The position numbers and the translations under genes were made by a program. The notes under the pieces were generated by a model that was not told the DNA's origin, did not search any database, and worked only from the letters and a program-made list of their open reading frames with translations. This document shows positions 40,871 through 51,324 of a stretch of DNA of 64,000 nt, in pieces (the stretch's first letter is position 1; each line of letters starts with the position of its first letter). Origin of the DNA: Bordetella holmesii ATCC 51541 (GTDB taxonomy: Bacteria > Pseudomonadota > Gammaproteobacteria > Burkholderiales > Burkholderiaceae_B); NCBI GenBank assembly GCA_000612485.1, contig CP007494.1, positions 2,232,001 through 2,296,000 on the forward strand. The letters are read 5' to 3'.

Positions 40871-42193
40871 ATGACCATTCGCGTTCTTACGGGTATTACC
40901 ACCACCGGCACTCCTCACCTGGGCAATTATGCTGGCGCCATCCGTCCTGCGGTGCGTGCCAGCGAACAGCCTGGCGTGGACGCTTTTTTCTTTCTGGCTG
41001 ACTACCACGCTCTGATCAAGTGCGATGATCCTGCGCGAGTGGCGCGGTCTCGCCTGGAGATCGCAGCAACCTGGCTGGCTGCCGGACTGGACCCTGAGCG
41101 CGTTACGTTCTACCGTCAATCCGACATCCCGGAGACCACCGAGTTGTGTTGGTTTCTGACCTGCGTGACGGCCAAGGGCCTGATGAACCGCGCGCATGCC
41201 TACAAGGCTTCCGTGGATCAGAACGAGGCCAAAGGCGTGGAGCCAGACGATGGCGTGACCATGGGCCTGTTTTCTTACCCGGTGCTCATGGCCGCCGATA
41301 TCCTGTTGTTCAATGCGCACAAAGTGCCGGTGGGACGCGACCAGGTGCAGCATCTGGAGATGGCCCGTGACATCGCCCAGCGCTTCAATCATCTGTACAA
41401 GGGCGATTTCTTCGTGCTGCCCGAAGTCCAGGTCGAAGAGGATGTTGCGACCTTGCCTGGTCTGGACGGCCGCAAGATGTCCAAGAGCTACAACAACACC
41501 ATTCCCCTGTTCGAGGGCGGCTCCAAGGCCCTGCGCGGCGCCATTTCACGCATCGTGACCGACTCGTTGCAACCTGGACAGCCCAAGGACGCCGACGCGT
41601 CGCATCTGTTTACGCTGTACCGCGCCTTCGCGCGGCCCGATGAGGTGGCGGCATTCCGGCGCGAGCTCGAAACCGGCATGGGTTGGGGCGACGCCAAGCA
41701 GATGTTGGGCGAGCGGCTCGAGCTCGATATCGCCCCGATGCGCGAGAAGTACAACGCACTGATGGCCAACCCTGGCCGCATCGAAGAGATACTGCAGGCA
41801 GGCGCGAGCAAGGCGCGCAAGCTTGCCAGCCCGCTGATGGAGCGTCTGCGTGACGCCGTCGGCCTGCGCACGCTGGTCGCCGCACCAACGGCTGGCAAGG
41901 GCGCAGCCAAGAAGGCGGTGGCCAAGGGCGCCCGCTTTGTCAGCTTTCGCGACGACGACGGTACTTTCCGTTTTCGTCTGTTGGGCACCGATGGCCAGGA
42001 ACTGCTGCTGTCCGAAGGCCATGCCAACCCCAAGGACGCCGGTGTGCTGATGCGCCGGTTGCAGGACGAGGATGTCGAGTTGACCGAGCATGATGGCAGT
42101 GTCGGTGTCATGCTGCAGGGCGCTGTGGTGGCGCGGGGCCAGGCCGGGGCCGACACAATCCGGCAAGCGCTCGATAGCCTGCGGCAAGAGTAA
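40871..42193 (+). CDS. trpS: Tryptophan-tRNA ligase with C-terminal DUF1508-like extension
   Basis: Class I aminoacyl-tRNA synthetase, 440 residues from ATG 40871. The catalytic part (about 1-335) has the HIGH-equivalent [13 protein letters not shown] and KMSKS in [16 protein letters not shown]. After a Lys/Ala-rich linker ([17 protein letters not shown]) comes about 75 residues resembling a DUF1508/YegP unit ([47 protein letters not shown]). Typical bacterial TrpRS is about 330-340 residues, so this is a fusion or lineage-specific extension. Intact. Confidence 0.95.
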   Translation: MTIRVLTGITTTGTPHLGNYAGAIRPAVRASEQPGVDAFFFLADYHALIKCDDPARVARSRLEIAATWLAAGLDPERVTFYRQSDIPETTELCWFLTCVTAKGLMNRAHAYKASVDQNEAKGVEPDDGVTMGLFSYPVLMAADILLFNAHKVPVGRDQVQHLEMARDIAQRFNHLYKGDFFVLPEVQVEEDVATLPGLDGRKMSKSYNNTIPLFEGGSKALRGAISRIVTDSLQPGQPKDADASHLFTLYRAFARPDEVAAFRRELETGMGWGDAKQMLGERLELDIAPMREKYNALMANPGRIEEILQAGASKARKLASPLMERLRDAVGLRTLVAAPTAGKGAAKKAVAKGARFVSFRDDDGTFRFRLLGTDGQELLLSEGHANPKDAGVLMRRLQDEDVELTEHDGSVGVMLQGAVVARGQAGADTIRQALDSLRQE

Positions 42194-42209
42194 ACCGTGT
42201 GTTGACGGC

Positions 42210-42242
42210 ATGAGAAGACCGCCCGAGTGGCGGTCTTCTCAT
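42210..42242. terminator. Inverted repeat between convergent trpS and tex
   Basis: ATGAGAAGACCGCC (42210-42223), loop CGAGT, GGCGGTCTTCTCAT (42229-42242): a perfect 14-bp stem between convergent genes, ending 4 bp before the tex stop codon. T-tracts on both sides are poor, so its efficiency is uncertain. It probably serves both genes. Confidence 0.7.
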
Positions 42243-42246
42243 GGGT

Positions 42247-44634
42247 TTAACGCTTCAGCTTGGCGAAGGCATCTGCCATGGCGCTGTTGGCCAGCGACGA
42301 GCTGCGTGGGCCGCCACCGTCGTTGCGGCGAGGCACGCCTCGCTGCCCCGGGTTGGCCGTCGGCTGGCGATCCGTACGAGGCGCTGCAGCGCGGCGCGGT
42401 TCTGCGGGGTCATTGAGTCGCATGGTCAGTGCCACACGTTTGCGCGGTACGTCGACCTCCAGGACCTTGACGGTCACCGTCTGGCCGACGCGCACGACAT
42501 CGCGCGGATCTTTGACGAACTTCTCAGCCAGCGCGGAGATGTGAACCAGCCCGTCCTGGTGCACGCCGATGTCGACGAAGGCACCGAAATTGGCCACGTT
42601 GGTGACTACGCCTTCGAGCGTCATGCCCGGATGCAGGTCGTTGAGGGTTTCGACACCTTCCTTGAACTGGGCCGTCTTGAATTCCGGACGCGGATCGCGG
42701 CCGGGCTTTTCCAGTTCGGAGAAGATATCGCGTACCGTGGGCAGGCCGAAGCGCTCGTCGGTGAAGTCGGTGGGCGATACGCCTTTGAGTGCCTCGCGCT
42801 GGCCGATGATCTGGCGCACATCTGCCTTGATACGGGCGACGATGCGCTCGACCACGGGGTAGGCCTCGGGGTGGACCGCCGATGCATCCAGCGGGTTCTC
42901 GCCGTCCTGGATGCGCAGAAAACCGGCGGCCTGTTCAAATGCCTTGTCGCCAAAGCGCGGAACCTTGCGCAGCATATCCCGGGTGGGGAAAGCGCCGTTC
43001 TCGTCACGCCAGCTCACGATGTTCTTGGCCAGCGAATTGTTCAGGCCCGAGACGCGCGCCAGCAGGGCGGCCGAGGCGGTGTTGACGTCCACGCCCACGG
43101 CGTTGACGCAGTCTTCGACCACGGCATCGAGCGAGCGAGCCAGCTCGCGCTGGTTGACATCATGCTGGTACTGCCCCACGCCGATGGCTTTGGGGTCGAT
43201 CTTGACCAGTTCTGCCAGAGGGTCCTGCAGGCGGCGGGCAATGGACACGGCGCCGCGCAGCGTGACGTCCAGATCGGGAAATTCGAGCGCGGCCACTTCT
43301 GAGGCCGAGTACACCGAGGCGCCTGCCTCGGATACGACGACGCGGGTGAGCGACAGTTCGGAGAACTGATCCATCATGTCGGCAACGAGCTTTTCGCTCT
43401 CGCGCGAGGCCGTGCCGTTGCCGATGGCGATCAGTTCGACCTTGTGCTTGGCGCACAGCGCGGCCAGCGTATGGATGGTGCCCTTGCGATCCATGCGAGG
43501 CTCGAAGGGATAGACCGTGGAGGTATCGACGACCTTACCGGTGCGATCGATGACCGCAATCTTGCAGCCTGTGCGGATTCCCGGATCCAGACCCAGCACC
43601 GTCTTGGGCCCGGCCGGCGCGGCCAGCAGCAGATCCTTCAGGTTGGCGGCAAAGACCCGGATGGCTTCGGCTTCGGCTTGCTCGCGCAGGCGGCCGAAGA
43701 ATTCGGTCTCGAAAGCCGTGAGCAGTTTTACGCGCCAGGTCCAGCGGCAGACCTCGCCGAGCCAGCGTTCGCGCGGCCGGGCGTCAAGCGCAAACAGATC
43801 GCTGCCTAATTTCAAGAAGCCCGCAATGCGTGCCACGCAGGGATGAGGGGCCTGGGCCTCGAGGTCTTGCTGAAGGCCCACGCGCAGTTCGAGCACGCCT
43901 TGCTGGCGCCCACGCATGAGCGCCAGCACGCGATGCGAGGGCAGGGTGCGCAGGGCTTCGTTGAAATCGAACCAGTCGCGGAAATTGGCGCCTTCGGCTT
44001 CCTTGCCTTCGACCATCTTTGAGTAGAGCAAGCCGGTGCTCCAGATGTGATCGCGCATAGTGGCCAGCAGGTCGGCATTTTCGGCAAAGCGCTCGGCGAG
44101 AATGTCGCGCGCCCCGTCGAGCGCTGCCTTGGCGTCGTTGATGTTCGCCTCTGGATTGAGGTACTGCGCGGCTAGAGCGGCCGGATCGCAGCCCACCTCC
44201 GCCAGAATGGCGTCGGCCAGCGGCTCCAGGCCCGCTTCGCGAGCGATCTGGGCGCGCGTGCGGCGTTTGGGCTTGTAGGGCGCATACAGGTCCTCCAGTC
44301 GCTGCTTGGTGTCAGCGGTGGCGATTTCCTGTTGCAATTCCGGGGTCAGCTTGCCCTGTTGCTGGATGGAGTCCAGGATGGCGAGGCGGCGTTCTTCGAG
44401 CTCGCGCAGATAGGACAGGCGGACTTCAAGCGTACGCAGCGCGCCATCATCCAGGCCACCAGTGGCCTCCTTGCGATAGCGTGCGATGAAGGGCACGGTG
44501 GCGCCATCGTCCAGCAGATCGACGGCCGCGGCCACCTGGCTTGCACGCACCGACAGCTCGGTGGCGATTTGCTCGATGATGCGGGCGTGATCGACGCCCG
44601 GCGCGGCGTTCGTGAGGGCGGAAGTTTCAGACAT
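42247..44634 (-). CDS. tex: Tex-family S1 RNA-binding protein
   Basis: 795 residues from ATG 44634 ([13 protein letters not shown]). N-terminal Tex region ([55 protein letters not shown]), YqgF/RNase H-like domain ([22 protein letters not shown]), helix-hairpin-helix region ([35 protein letters not shown]) and C-terminal S1 domain ([32 protein letters not shown] to KRVALTMRL). In Bordetella pertussis Tex affects toxin gene expression; it is thought to act in transcription. Intact. Confidence 0.96.
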   Translation of the reverse strand: MSETSALTNAAPGVDHARIIEQIATELSVRASQVAAAVDLLDDGATVPFIARYRKEATGGLDDGALRTLEVRLSYLRELEERRLAILDSIQQQGKLTPELQQEIATADTKQRLEDLYAPYKPKRRTRAQIAREAGLEPLADAILAEVGCDPAALAAQYLNPEANINDAKAALDGARDILAERFAENADLLATMRDHIWSTGLLYSKMVEGKEAEGANFRDWFDFNEALRTLPSHRVLALMRGRQQGVLELRVGLQQDLEAQAPHPCVARIAGFLKLGSDLFALDARPRERWLGEVCRWTWRVKLLTAFETEFFGRLREQAEAEAIRVFAANLKDLLLAAPAGPKTVLGLDPGIRTGCKIAVIDRTGKVVDTSTVYPFEPRMDRKGTIHTLAALCAKHKVELIAIGNGTASRESEKLVADMMDQFSELSLTRVVVSEAGASVYSASEVAALEFPDLDVTLRGAVSIARRLQDPLAELVKIDPKAIGVGQYQHDVNQRELARSLDAVVEDCVNAVGVDVNTASAALLARVSGLNNSLAKNIVSWRDENGAFPTRDMLRKVPRFGDKAFEQAAGFLRIQDGENPLDASAVHPEAYPVVERIVARIKADVRQIIGQREALKGVSPTDFTDERFGLPTVRDIFSELEKPGRDPRPEFKTAQFKEGVETLNDLHPGMTLEGVVTNVANFGAFVDIGVHQDGLVHISALAEKFVKDPRDVVRVGQTVTVKVLEVDVPRKRVALTMRLNDPAEPRRAAAPRTDRQPTANPGQRGVPRRNDGGGPRSSSLANSAMADAFAKLKR

Positions 44635-44787
44635 CTCGATACGTCGACAAGGGGAAAAGAGGGGGAAGCAAGGGCCGGATTGTGCCACAAGCTATCTGAG
44701 GTACGCAGGACGACAGACGCAATGCGATCCGGGCCCGGCCGGGGACTCAGGGCATCCGCCGCGTTAATATGGCATTCAATTTAGCGC

Positions 44788-46848
44788 ATGTCATTCCCGA
44801 TGCTGGACCTGGATATTTCAGAATTTTTCGCGGCCGATGGCCCGCTGGCCAAAGCCATGCCCGGCTATCGGCCCCGTCACGCGCAGGTCGAGTTGGCTCA
44901 GGCCATCGAAAGCGCGATGGTCGATCGCGCCACGCTGGTGGCCGAGGCCGGGACCGGAACGGGCAAGACTTGGGCTTATCTCGTACCGGCCATCGTACAA
45001 GGCGGCAAGGTGTTGGTGTCTACGGGCACTCGCACCTTGCAGGATCAGCTTTTTGCGCGCGATCTGCCCAAAGTGCGTGCGGCCTTGGCCGCGCCGGTGA
45101 CCGTGGCCTTGCTCAAGGGGCGTGGCAATTATTTGTGCCACTACCATCTGGATCGTCTGCAAGGCGATGAGCGGGCGCTGAAGTCGCGCACTGAGATCGC
45201 ACAGTTGCGTCAGATCCAGGTGTTTTCCGGCATTACCAAGACAGGCGACCGGGCCGATCTCGCGCAGATTCCCGAAGACGCCGATATCTGGCAGCGCGTG
45301 ACGTCCACCCGCGAAAACTGCCTGGGCCAGGATTGCCCGCGGATTCGCGACTGCTTCGTGGTCAAGGCCCGGCGCCAGGCGCAGGAGGCCGATATCGTGG
45401 TCGTCAACCACGCGCTGTTCATGGCCGATCTGGTGCTGCGCGAAGAGGGGGTGACCGATTTGCTGCCGGAGGTCGATACCGTCATTTTCGACGAGGCCCA
45501 CCAATTGCCCGACACGGCAACGCGTTTCCTGGGCAGCAGTGTATCGACGCACCAATTGTTGGATTTCTCTCGTGCGCTTGAAGCGGCTGGTCTGGCCTAT
45601 GCACGAGAAGCCGCCAAATGGAGCGACGTCAGTCGGCTGGTGGAGACCGCCGCGCGTGAGTTGCGTCTGGTTTGCGCGGGCCTGGAGCGCATGCCTGGTC
45701 GCAAGGCGACATTCGACGCGATGCCCGAGCCCGAGGTCTTCGACGCGGCGCTGGCGCAATTGCGTGGCGTGCTGGATGCTGCCACGCGCGCCTTGGTACA
45801 GGTTTCTGAGAAACATCCCGATTTGGCGTCTGCCGCGAGGCAGGGCGCCGATCTTTGCGTCAAGCTGACACGCTGGGCGACACCGCCGCGCTCAGGCGGC
45901 GACGAGGCCGGCTGGGGCGAGGACGCCAGTGCCCCGGTGTCCGATGACATGGCTCAGTTGGCCCAGAATGCACCGTCCTGGAGCGGGCCGGCCGTGCGCT
46001 GGGTCGAGCAGGGTCAGCATCATGTACGGTTGCACGCCGCGCCATTGTCGGTGGCGCAGGCGTTTTCACGTTATCGCAAAAGCAATCAGGCCTGGGTGCT
46101 GACGTCGGCCACCTTGTCAGTGCAGGGGGATTTTGGTCACTTTACCCGCCAGCTTGGCTTGTCCGATGCGCGCACTGGCCGTTGGGATTCGCCGTTCGAC
46201 TATCCGTCCCAGGGTCTGTTGTTCGTGCCACGTGATATGCCCGAGCCGCAGGCGCCACAGTTCGCGCAACGGTTTGTCGACAGCCTGCTGCCCCTGCTGG
46301 AAGTCAACCCTGGCGGCGCGTTGATCCTGTGCACGACGCTCAGGGCGGTGGATCGTATGGCGGAGTTGCTGGCGGAGGCGTTCGAGGATGCCGGCCACGA
46401 CTGGCCCTTGCTCAAACAGGGGCAGTCCACGCGGCGCGATTTGCTGGAAAAGTTCGCTCGGCTGAAGCACCCGGTGCTGGTGGGCAGCGCCAGTTTCTGG
46501 GAAGGAATCGATCTGCCCGGGGATATGCTCACGCTCGTTGCCATCGACAAGCTGCCGTTCGCGCCACCCGATGATCCTGTCATCGAGGCGCGTTTGCGCG
46601 CCTGTCGAGCGCAAGGCGGAAACCCGTTTGCCGAATATCAGTTGCCGGAGGCCGCGATATCCCTGAAGCAGGGCGCCGGCCGGTTGATTCGCACCGAGAC
46701 CGACTGGGGCGCGCTCATGGTGGGCGACCCGCGGTTAGTGGAAAAGCCCTATGGCAAGCGTCTGTGGCGGGGTTTGCCGCCGTTTGCCCGCACGCGGGAA
46801 ATCGGTGAGGCGCTGGCCTTCTATGGCCGCCATGTGGGTGAGGACTAA
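44788..46848 (+). CDS. DinG/YoaA-family ATP-dependent helicase
   Basis: 686-residue XPD-like superfamily 2 helicase. Walker A AEAGTGTGKTWAYLVP, motif Ia VSTGTRTLQDQL, four-cysteine Fe-S region (YLCHYHLDRL then ENCLGQDCPRIRDCFVVKA), DEAH box FDEAHQLPDTA, motif III VLTSATL, motif VI QGAGRLIRTETDWGALMVGDPR. DNA-repair role by family; whether it is the DinG or YoaA orthologue is uncertain. Start ATG 44788, or 44800 in frame. Intact. Confidence 0.9.
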   Translation: MSFPMLDLDISEFFAADGPLAKAMPGYRPRHAQVELAQAIESAMVDRATLVAEAGTGTGKTWAYLVPAIVQGGKVLVSTGTRTLQDQLFARDLPKVRAALAAPVTVALLKGRGNYLCHYHLDRLQGDERALKSRTEIAQLRQIQVFSGITKTGDRADLAQIPEDADIWQRVTSTRENCLGQDCPRIRDCFVVKARRQAQEADIVVVNHALFMADLVLREEGVTDLLPEVDTVIFDEAHQLPDTATRFLGSSVSTHQLLDFSRALEAAGLAYAREAAKWSDVSRLVETAARELRLVCAGLERMPGRKATFDAMPEPEVFDAALAQLRGVLDAATRALVQVSEKHPDLASAARQGADLCVKLTRWATPPRSGGDEAGWGEDASAPVSDDMAQLAQNAPSWSGPAVRWVEQGQHHVRLHAAPLSVAQAFSRYRKSNQAWVLTSATLSVQGDFGHFTRQLGLSDARTGRWDSPFDYPSQGLLFVPRDMPEPQAPQFAQRFVDSLLPLLEVNPGGALILCTTLRAVDRMAELLAEAFEDAGHDWPLLKQGQSTRRDLLEKFARLKHPVLVGSASFWEGIDLPGDMLTLVAIDKLPFAPPDDPVIEARLRACRAQGGNPFAEYQLPEAAISLKQGAGRLIRTETDWGALMVGDPRLVEKPYGKRLWRGLPPFARTREIGEALAFYGRHVGED

Positions 46849-46867
46849 GCCAGGCAATGGCGGAAAA

Positions 46868-46897
46868 AAATAGGCTTGCCCATGGGCAAGCCTATTT
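46868..46897. terminator. Bidirectional terminator between dinG-like gene and bamD
   Basis: AAATAGGCTTGCCC meeting GGGCAAGCCTATTT around a central AT: a near-perfect 14-bp inverted repeat with A-run before (46864-46870) and T-run after, between convergent genes. It suits both strands. Confidence 0.8.
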
Positions 46898-46913
46898 GCT
46901 CAGGCGCTGCGGA

Positions 46914-47762
46914 TCAACGGAATTGGAAGGGGTTCCACCAGCTCTTGTCGTCCTTGAAGCCCTCGGTCTTGTAGTGACTGTTGGGGAAGTTCTTGTCGAG
47001 CACGCGCTCGGTGTCTTCCTTGAGTTGCTTCATCTCCAGCTTGTCGTAAGAGAGCATCATGATGTAGAGCGCCTCTTCGGTGGCGGGTGCGCCTTCGAAG
47101 TCGGTGATCACGGTCTGGGCGCGATTGATGGCTGCCACATAAGCGCCGCGCGTGTAGTAGTAGCGCGCCACGTGCACTTCGTTCATGGCGATGGCGTTGA
47201 CCAGCCAGGTCATGCGCTTTTCGGCGTCAGGGGTGTATTTGCTGTCCGGGTAGCGCTTGATCAGCTCATTGAACGCGTCATAAGAGGCGCGCAGCCCTTT
47301 GGGGTCGCGCTCGGCCGGATCCTGACCCGTGAGGTTGGTCATGAAGGCGCTGGCCGGCGTGAAGTTGATCAAGCCCTTCAGATACAGCACGTAATCGCTG
47401 CCCGGATGATTGGGATAGAGCTGCTGGAAGCGGTCGATGGCCGCCAGCGCCTGCTCATTCTCGCCATCTTTCCAGTTGACGTAGGCCAGTTCGATGAGGG
47501 CTTGCTGCGCATAAGTGCCGAAAGGATAGCGGCTCTCGATGGCGGTCAGGCGGTCGCGGGCTTCTTTCCAGTTGCCGGCAGCGACTTCCTGCTTGGCGTC
47601 GGCATAGAGCTGCTCGGCGCTCCAGCCAGCGGTCTTGTCGTACTTGCTGTCAGAGGAGCCGCAACCGGAGACCAGCAGCACAGCGGCGAGCGCCATAGCA
47701 GCGCTCAGGGCCTTCCCGCGGCGGGAGGCGGGTTTCATGGGAGCAGCGTTGCGGAGAATCAC
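46914..47762 (-). CDS. bamD: Outer-membrane assembly lipoprotein BamD
   Basis: 282-residue lipoprotein of the BAM complex that inserts beta-barrel proteins in the outer membrane. Signal peptide with lipobox LVSGC (RRGKALSAAMALAAVLLVSGCG), then TPR-like repeats (AEQLYADAKQEVAAGNWKEARDRLTAIESRYPFGTYAQQALIELAYVNWKDGENEQALAAIDRFQQLYPNHPG). A second in-frame ATG eight codons in (MKPASRRGK) may be the real start. Divergent from rluD, a common arrangement. Intact, as expected for an essential gene. Confidence 0.95.
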   Translation of the reverse strand: MILRNAAPMKPASRRGKALSAAMALAAVLLVSGCGSSDSKYDKTAGWSAEQLYADAKQEVAAGNWKEARDRLTAIESRYPFGTYAQQALIELAYVNWKDGENEQALAAIDRFQQLYPNHPGSDYVLYLKGLINFTPASAFMTNLTGQDPAERDPKGLRASYDAFNELIKRYPDSKYTPDAEKRMTWLVNAIAMNEVHVARYYYTRGAYVAAINRAQTVITDFEGAPATEEALYIMMLSYDKLEMKQLKEDTERVLDKNFPNSHYKTEGFKDDKSWWNPFQFR

Positions 47763-47814
47763 GAGAGTCGTTTCCTTGGTGTTAGCATGCTGGGCTGATT
47801 ATATGATTTGTGCC

Positions 47815-48774
47815 ATGTCCGATACAGCCGCCAGTGCCGATCCGCTCTCCGACGATGAGCCTTTGGCGATTTTCATCCCTCCGGACACGCCCGCTGACCG
47901 CCTGGACAAGGTGCTGGCAGGTCTGATGCCCGGCCATTCCCGCAGCCGTTTGCAGGGCTGGATCGAAGCCGGCCATGTCCTGGTGAATGGCACGGTGGCC
48001 AAAGTGCGTCAGCCTGTGGGGCCGGGAGATCAGCTTACCGTCTGGGAGCAGCCCGCTCCTGAAAGTCTGGCATTTTCGCCCGAACCGGTGGATTTCGAGG
48101 TGGTGGATGTCAGTCCCGAGTGGATCGTGGTCAATAAGCCGGCCGGGTTGGTGACCCACCCGGGCGCGGACAACTGGAACGGCACGTTGCTCAATGGCTT
48201 GCTCTATCGCTACCCGGAGCTGTCCCGGGTGGCGCGCGCTGGTATTGTGCACCGCTTGGACAAGGATACATCCGGCCTCATGGTCGTGGCTCGCACCGAA
48301 CTGGCGCAAACCCATCTCGTGCGTCAATTGCAGGCACGTACCATGGGACGCGAGTATATCTGCCTGGCGCACGGATGGCTGCGCGCCGGCGGAACCGTCG
48401 ATCGGCCCATCGGCCGTGACGCGCGGATTCCCGTGCGCATGAGCGTCGAGCGCCCCATTGCTCCCAAGCCCGCCGTTACGCACTTCAGGCCGCTGCGCCA
48501 GGGGACATCCGGCCAGGAGCGTGTAACGCAGATCGTCTGCCGCCTTGAAACCGGACGGACGCACCAGATCCGAGTGCATCTGGCGAGTCTTGGCCATCCC
48601 TTGCTGGCCGACACCCTGTACGGTGGCCGGCCCCTGGCGGGAGCGGCGCGCCAGATGCTGCACGCGCGCGCGCTGCACTTCGATGATCCGGCCGGGCGCG
48701 GCGAGATGGCCTTCGAGGCCGATGTGCCGCCTGACATGCAAGACGTACAGGGAGCCCTCGAATGGGACACGTGA
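47815..48774 (+). CDS. rluD: 23S rRNA pseudouridine synthase (RluD type)
   Basis: 319 residues. N-terminal S4 domain (DRLDKVLAGLMPGHSRSRLQGWIEAGHVLVNG) and a RluA-family catalytic domain with the catalytic aspartate in GIVHRLDKDTSGLMVVARTELA, and ETGRTHQIRVHLASLGHPLLADTLYGG. It modifies helix 69 of 23S rRNA by analogy with RluD. The start is set at ATG 47815 (MSDTAASADP); ATG 47803 is also in frame. Overlaps pgeF by 13 nt. Confidence 0.93.
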   Translation: MSDTAASADPLSDDEPLAIFIPPDTPADRLDKVLAGLMPGHSRSRLQGWIEAGHVLVNGTVAKVRQPVGPGDQLTVWEQPAPESLAFSPEPVDFEVVDVSPEWIVVNKPAGLVTHPGADNWNGTLLNGLLYRYPELSRVARAGIVHRLDKDTSGLMVVARTELAQTHLVRQLQARTMGREYICLAHGWLRAGGTVDRPIGRDARIPVRMSVERPIAPKPAVTHFRPLRQGTSGQERVTQIVCRLETGRTHQIRVHLASLGHPLLADTLYGGRPLAGAARQMLHARALHFDDPAGRGEMAFEADVPPDMQDVQGALEWDT

Positions 48775-49525
48775 TCGCCGGTTTGCCCGTGGTGAGTGGC
48801 CAGACGTGGCCGGGCGTGACCTATTTCTGCACCACCCGTCAGGGCGGGGTCGGCAAAGCGCCGCATGACACCCTCAATCTGGGCATCCGCGCAGGCGACG
48901 ACCCCGATGTCGTGGCTGAAAACCGTCGGCGGCTGGCAGTGGCGCTGCCCGCAGAGCCGCGCTGGCTGAGACAAGTTCATGCCAACGCTGTGCATGATGC
49001 CGACCAGCCCAGGCCTGATGGTGAAATTGCCGCCGATGCCAGTGTCACCACGCGTGCCGGACAAGTGCTTGCCGTGATGGTGGCCGACTGCCTGCCGGTG
49101 TTGCTGGCCGACGACGAGGGGCAGGTCCTGGGTGCGGCACATGCCGGCTGGAGGGGTTGTCGAGTGGCGTGTTGGAAAACACCCTGGAGATGATGCGTGG
49201 CAAAAAAACCGAAGCCAGAAACTGGCGCGCTTGGGTCGGACCAGGCATTGGTCCGCAGTTCTTCGAAGTTGGGCCCGATGTCCTGCAGGCCTTCGGGGTG
49301 CCGGGCGATGCGGAGGCTGGCCACTGTTTCAGGCCGCATGCGCCGGGTAAATGGCTGGCCGATCTGCCGGCTCTGGCGCGATTGCGTCTGCTGCGCGCCG
49401 GCGTGGCGCAGGTTGAATTGAGCGGGTTGTGCACATATGAGGATGACGCGCGGTTTTTTTCCTATCGCCGGGATCAGGAAACCGGCCGCATGGCGTTGCT
49501 GGCCTGGCTTGCCCCGGCAAATTAA
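48762..49525 (+). pseudogene. pgeF: Multicopper polyphenol oxidase-like / purine nucleoside phosphorylase (YfiH), frameshifted
   Basis: YfiH/LACC1-family protein of about 254 codons. The first frame has CTTRQGGVGKAPHDTLNLGIRAGDDPDVVAENRRRL, LRQVHANAVHDAD and the metal-site segment MVADCLPVLLADDEGQVLGAAHAGWRG; the second has LSSGVLENTLEMM to VGPGIGPQFFEVGPDVLQAF and LCTYEDDARFFSYRRDQETGRMALLAWL. The break is at GGGG 49153-49156, where five G would restore AGWRGLSSGV. Family members act on purine nucleosides and in peptidoglycan editing. It follows rluD, the usual arrangement. Confidence 0.9.
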
Positions 49526-49650
49526 GGAGGCCAAGCCGCGTTGCAGTGCCGGGTTGCTCGGCGTGGGTTTAACATTGGATTACCCGCATTGACAGGCATT
49601 TTGCCGGCATGCACCATCAATTTGCGCAGTTCCGATAACAAGGTGTCGAA

Positions 49651-51275
49651 GTGACCGCCCATCTTTCCGCCGCATGGCCTGTTCCGGTGAGCGTGGCGCC
49701 GGATACTCTGGCAGACATACAGGCCGAATTTTCCCGAGAATGGCTGCGCATCTGCGATGAGGCCCAGCGCGGCGTATTGCCCGTGCCGGCCGACAGACGC
49801 TTTTCCAGCCCCGCATGGCAGGCCGATAAACGCCACCTGCTGATGGCCCACGCCTATCTGCTGTCTTCGCGCGTATTGCACCGCATGGTCGAATCGGCCC
49901 AAGTCAGCGAGCAGTTGCGCACGCGCCTGCGGTTTTCCATCATGCAGTGGGTCGACGCCCTATCGCCGGCCAATTTCCTGGCCTTCAATCCAGACGCGCA
50001 GCAATGCATGGTCGAGTCCGCGGGCCGCACTTTGAACGCCGGGCTGGCCAATTTGCTGGCGGATCTCAAGAAAGGCCGCATCACCCAGACCGACGAGAGC
50101 CAGTTTGAAATCGGCCGCAATGTGGCCGTCACTCCCGGGGTGGTGGTGTACGAGAACCGCCTGATGCAATTGATCCAGTACTCGCCGCAAACCGCCAAGG
50201 TATTCGCGCGCCCGCTGGTAGTGGTGCCGCCCAATATCAACAAGTTTTACATCCTGGACCTGCAGCCCGAGAACTCGTTCGTGCGCCATGCTGTCGAGGC
50301 CGGCCATACGGTATTCATCGTGTCATGGCGCAACCCTCTGGCCTCCGACAGCGACGGCGTGGATACCGCCACCTGGAGTGACTATCTTGACGAGGCGGTT
50401 CTCAAAGCCTTGTCGGTGGCCGGCGAGATCACGGGCCAGAAACAGGTCAACGCCTTGGGTTTTTGCGTCGGCGGCACGATGCTGGCCGCGGCCTTGGCGT
50501 TGGCGGATGCGCGCGGTCAGCAACCCGTCGCCTCGTTGACCTTGCTGACCTCCCTGCTCGATTTTCATGACACGGGAGTGCTGAAGGTTTTCGTCGACGA
50601 AGGGCATGCGTTGCTGCGCGATCAGCAATTAGGGCAGGGCGGTCTCATGCCGGCACGTGATCTGGCCACTACGTTTTCCTTTCTGCGGCCCAATGAGCTG
50701 GTCTGGAATTACGTGGTGGGAAACTACCTCAAGGGTCAGGCGCCACCGGCCTTCGATCTGCTGTTCTGGAATGCGGATAGCACCAATCTGCCCGGCCCTT
50801 TTTTCTCTTGGTATTTCCGCAATACCTATCTCGAGAACAATCTGAAGGTGCCTGGCCTGGCGCAGGCTGCCGACACGCCGCTTGATCTGACGCGGCTGGC
50901 CATGCCGGCGTATGTGTACGGGTCGCGCGAGGATCACATCGTGCCCTGGCAGTCCGCCTACGCCACCACTCAGTTGCTGCGCGGCCCCATGCGGTTTGTG
51001 CTGGGCGCCTCGGGGCATATTGCCGGAGTCATCAACCCGCCGGCCAAGAAACGCCGCAGCTTTTGGCGGGCGAATCCGACGCTGCCTTGCCGGGCGATCC
51101 CAACGCTTGGCTGGCCGATGCGAGCGAGCAGCCTGGCAGCTGGTGGCCCGATTGGACGCAATGGCTGGCCGAACACGCAGGCAAGCCGATTGCTGCACCG
51201 CGCACCCTGGGGAGTAAAAAATACGCACCCATAGAGCCGGCGCCTGGCAGATACGTCAAAGTCAGGGCTGTCTGA
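49651..51275 (+). pseudogene. phaC: Class I poly(3-hydroxyalkanoate) synthase, frameshifted near the C-terminus
   Basis: Polymerises 3-hydroxybutyryl-CoA into storage polyester. About 541 codons. N-terminal PhaC domain, alpha/beta hydrolase core with the lipase-like box GFCVGG (nucleophile Cys about residue 272), catalytic Asp in SREDHIVPW and His in LGASGHIAGVINPP. Right after KKRRSFW the frame shifts (GG 51065-51066; one G more gives WAGESDAALPGDPNAWLADASEQPGSWWPDWTQWLAEHAGKPI to GRYVKVRAV). The catalytic triad precedes the shift, so only the last ~70 codons are affected. Followed by phaB and phaR. Confidence 0.92.
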
Positions 51276-51324
51276 AAACAGCCTATTTCATTCTAAGCTT
51301 GCGTCGATACAGGAGGAAGTCAAT

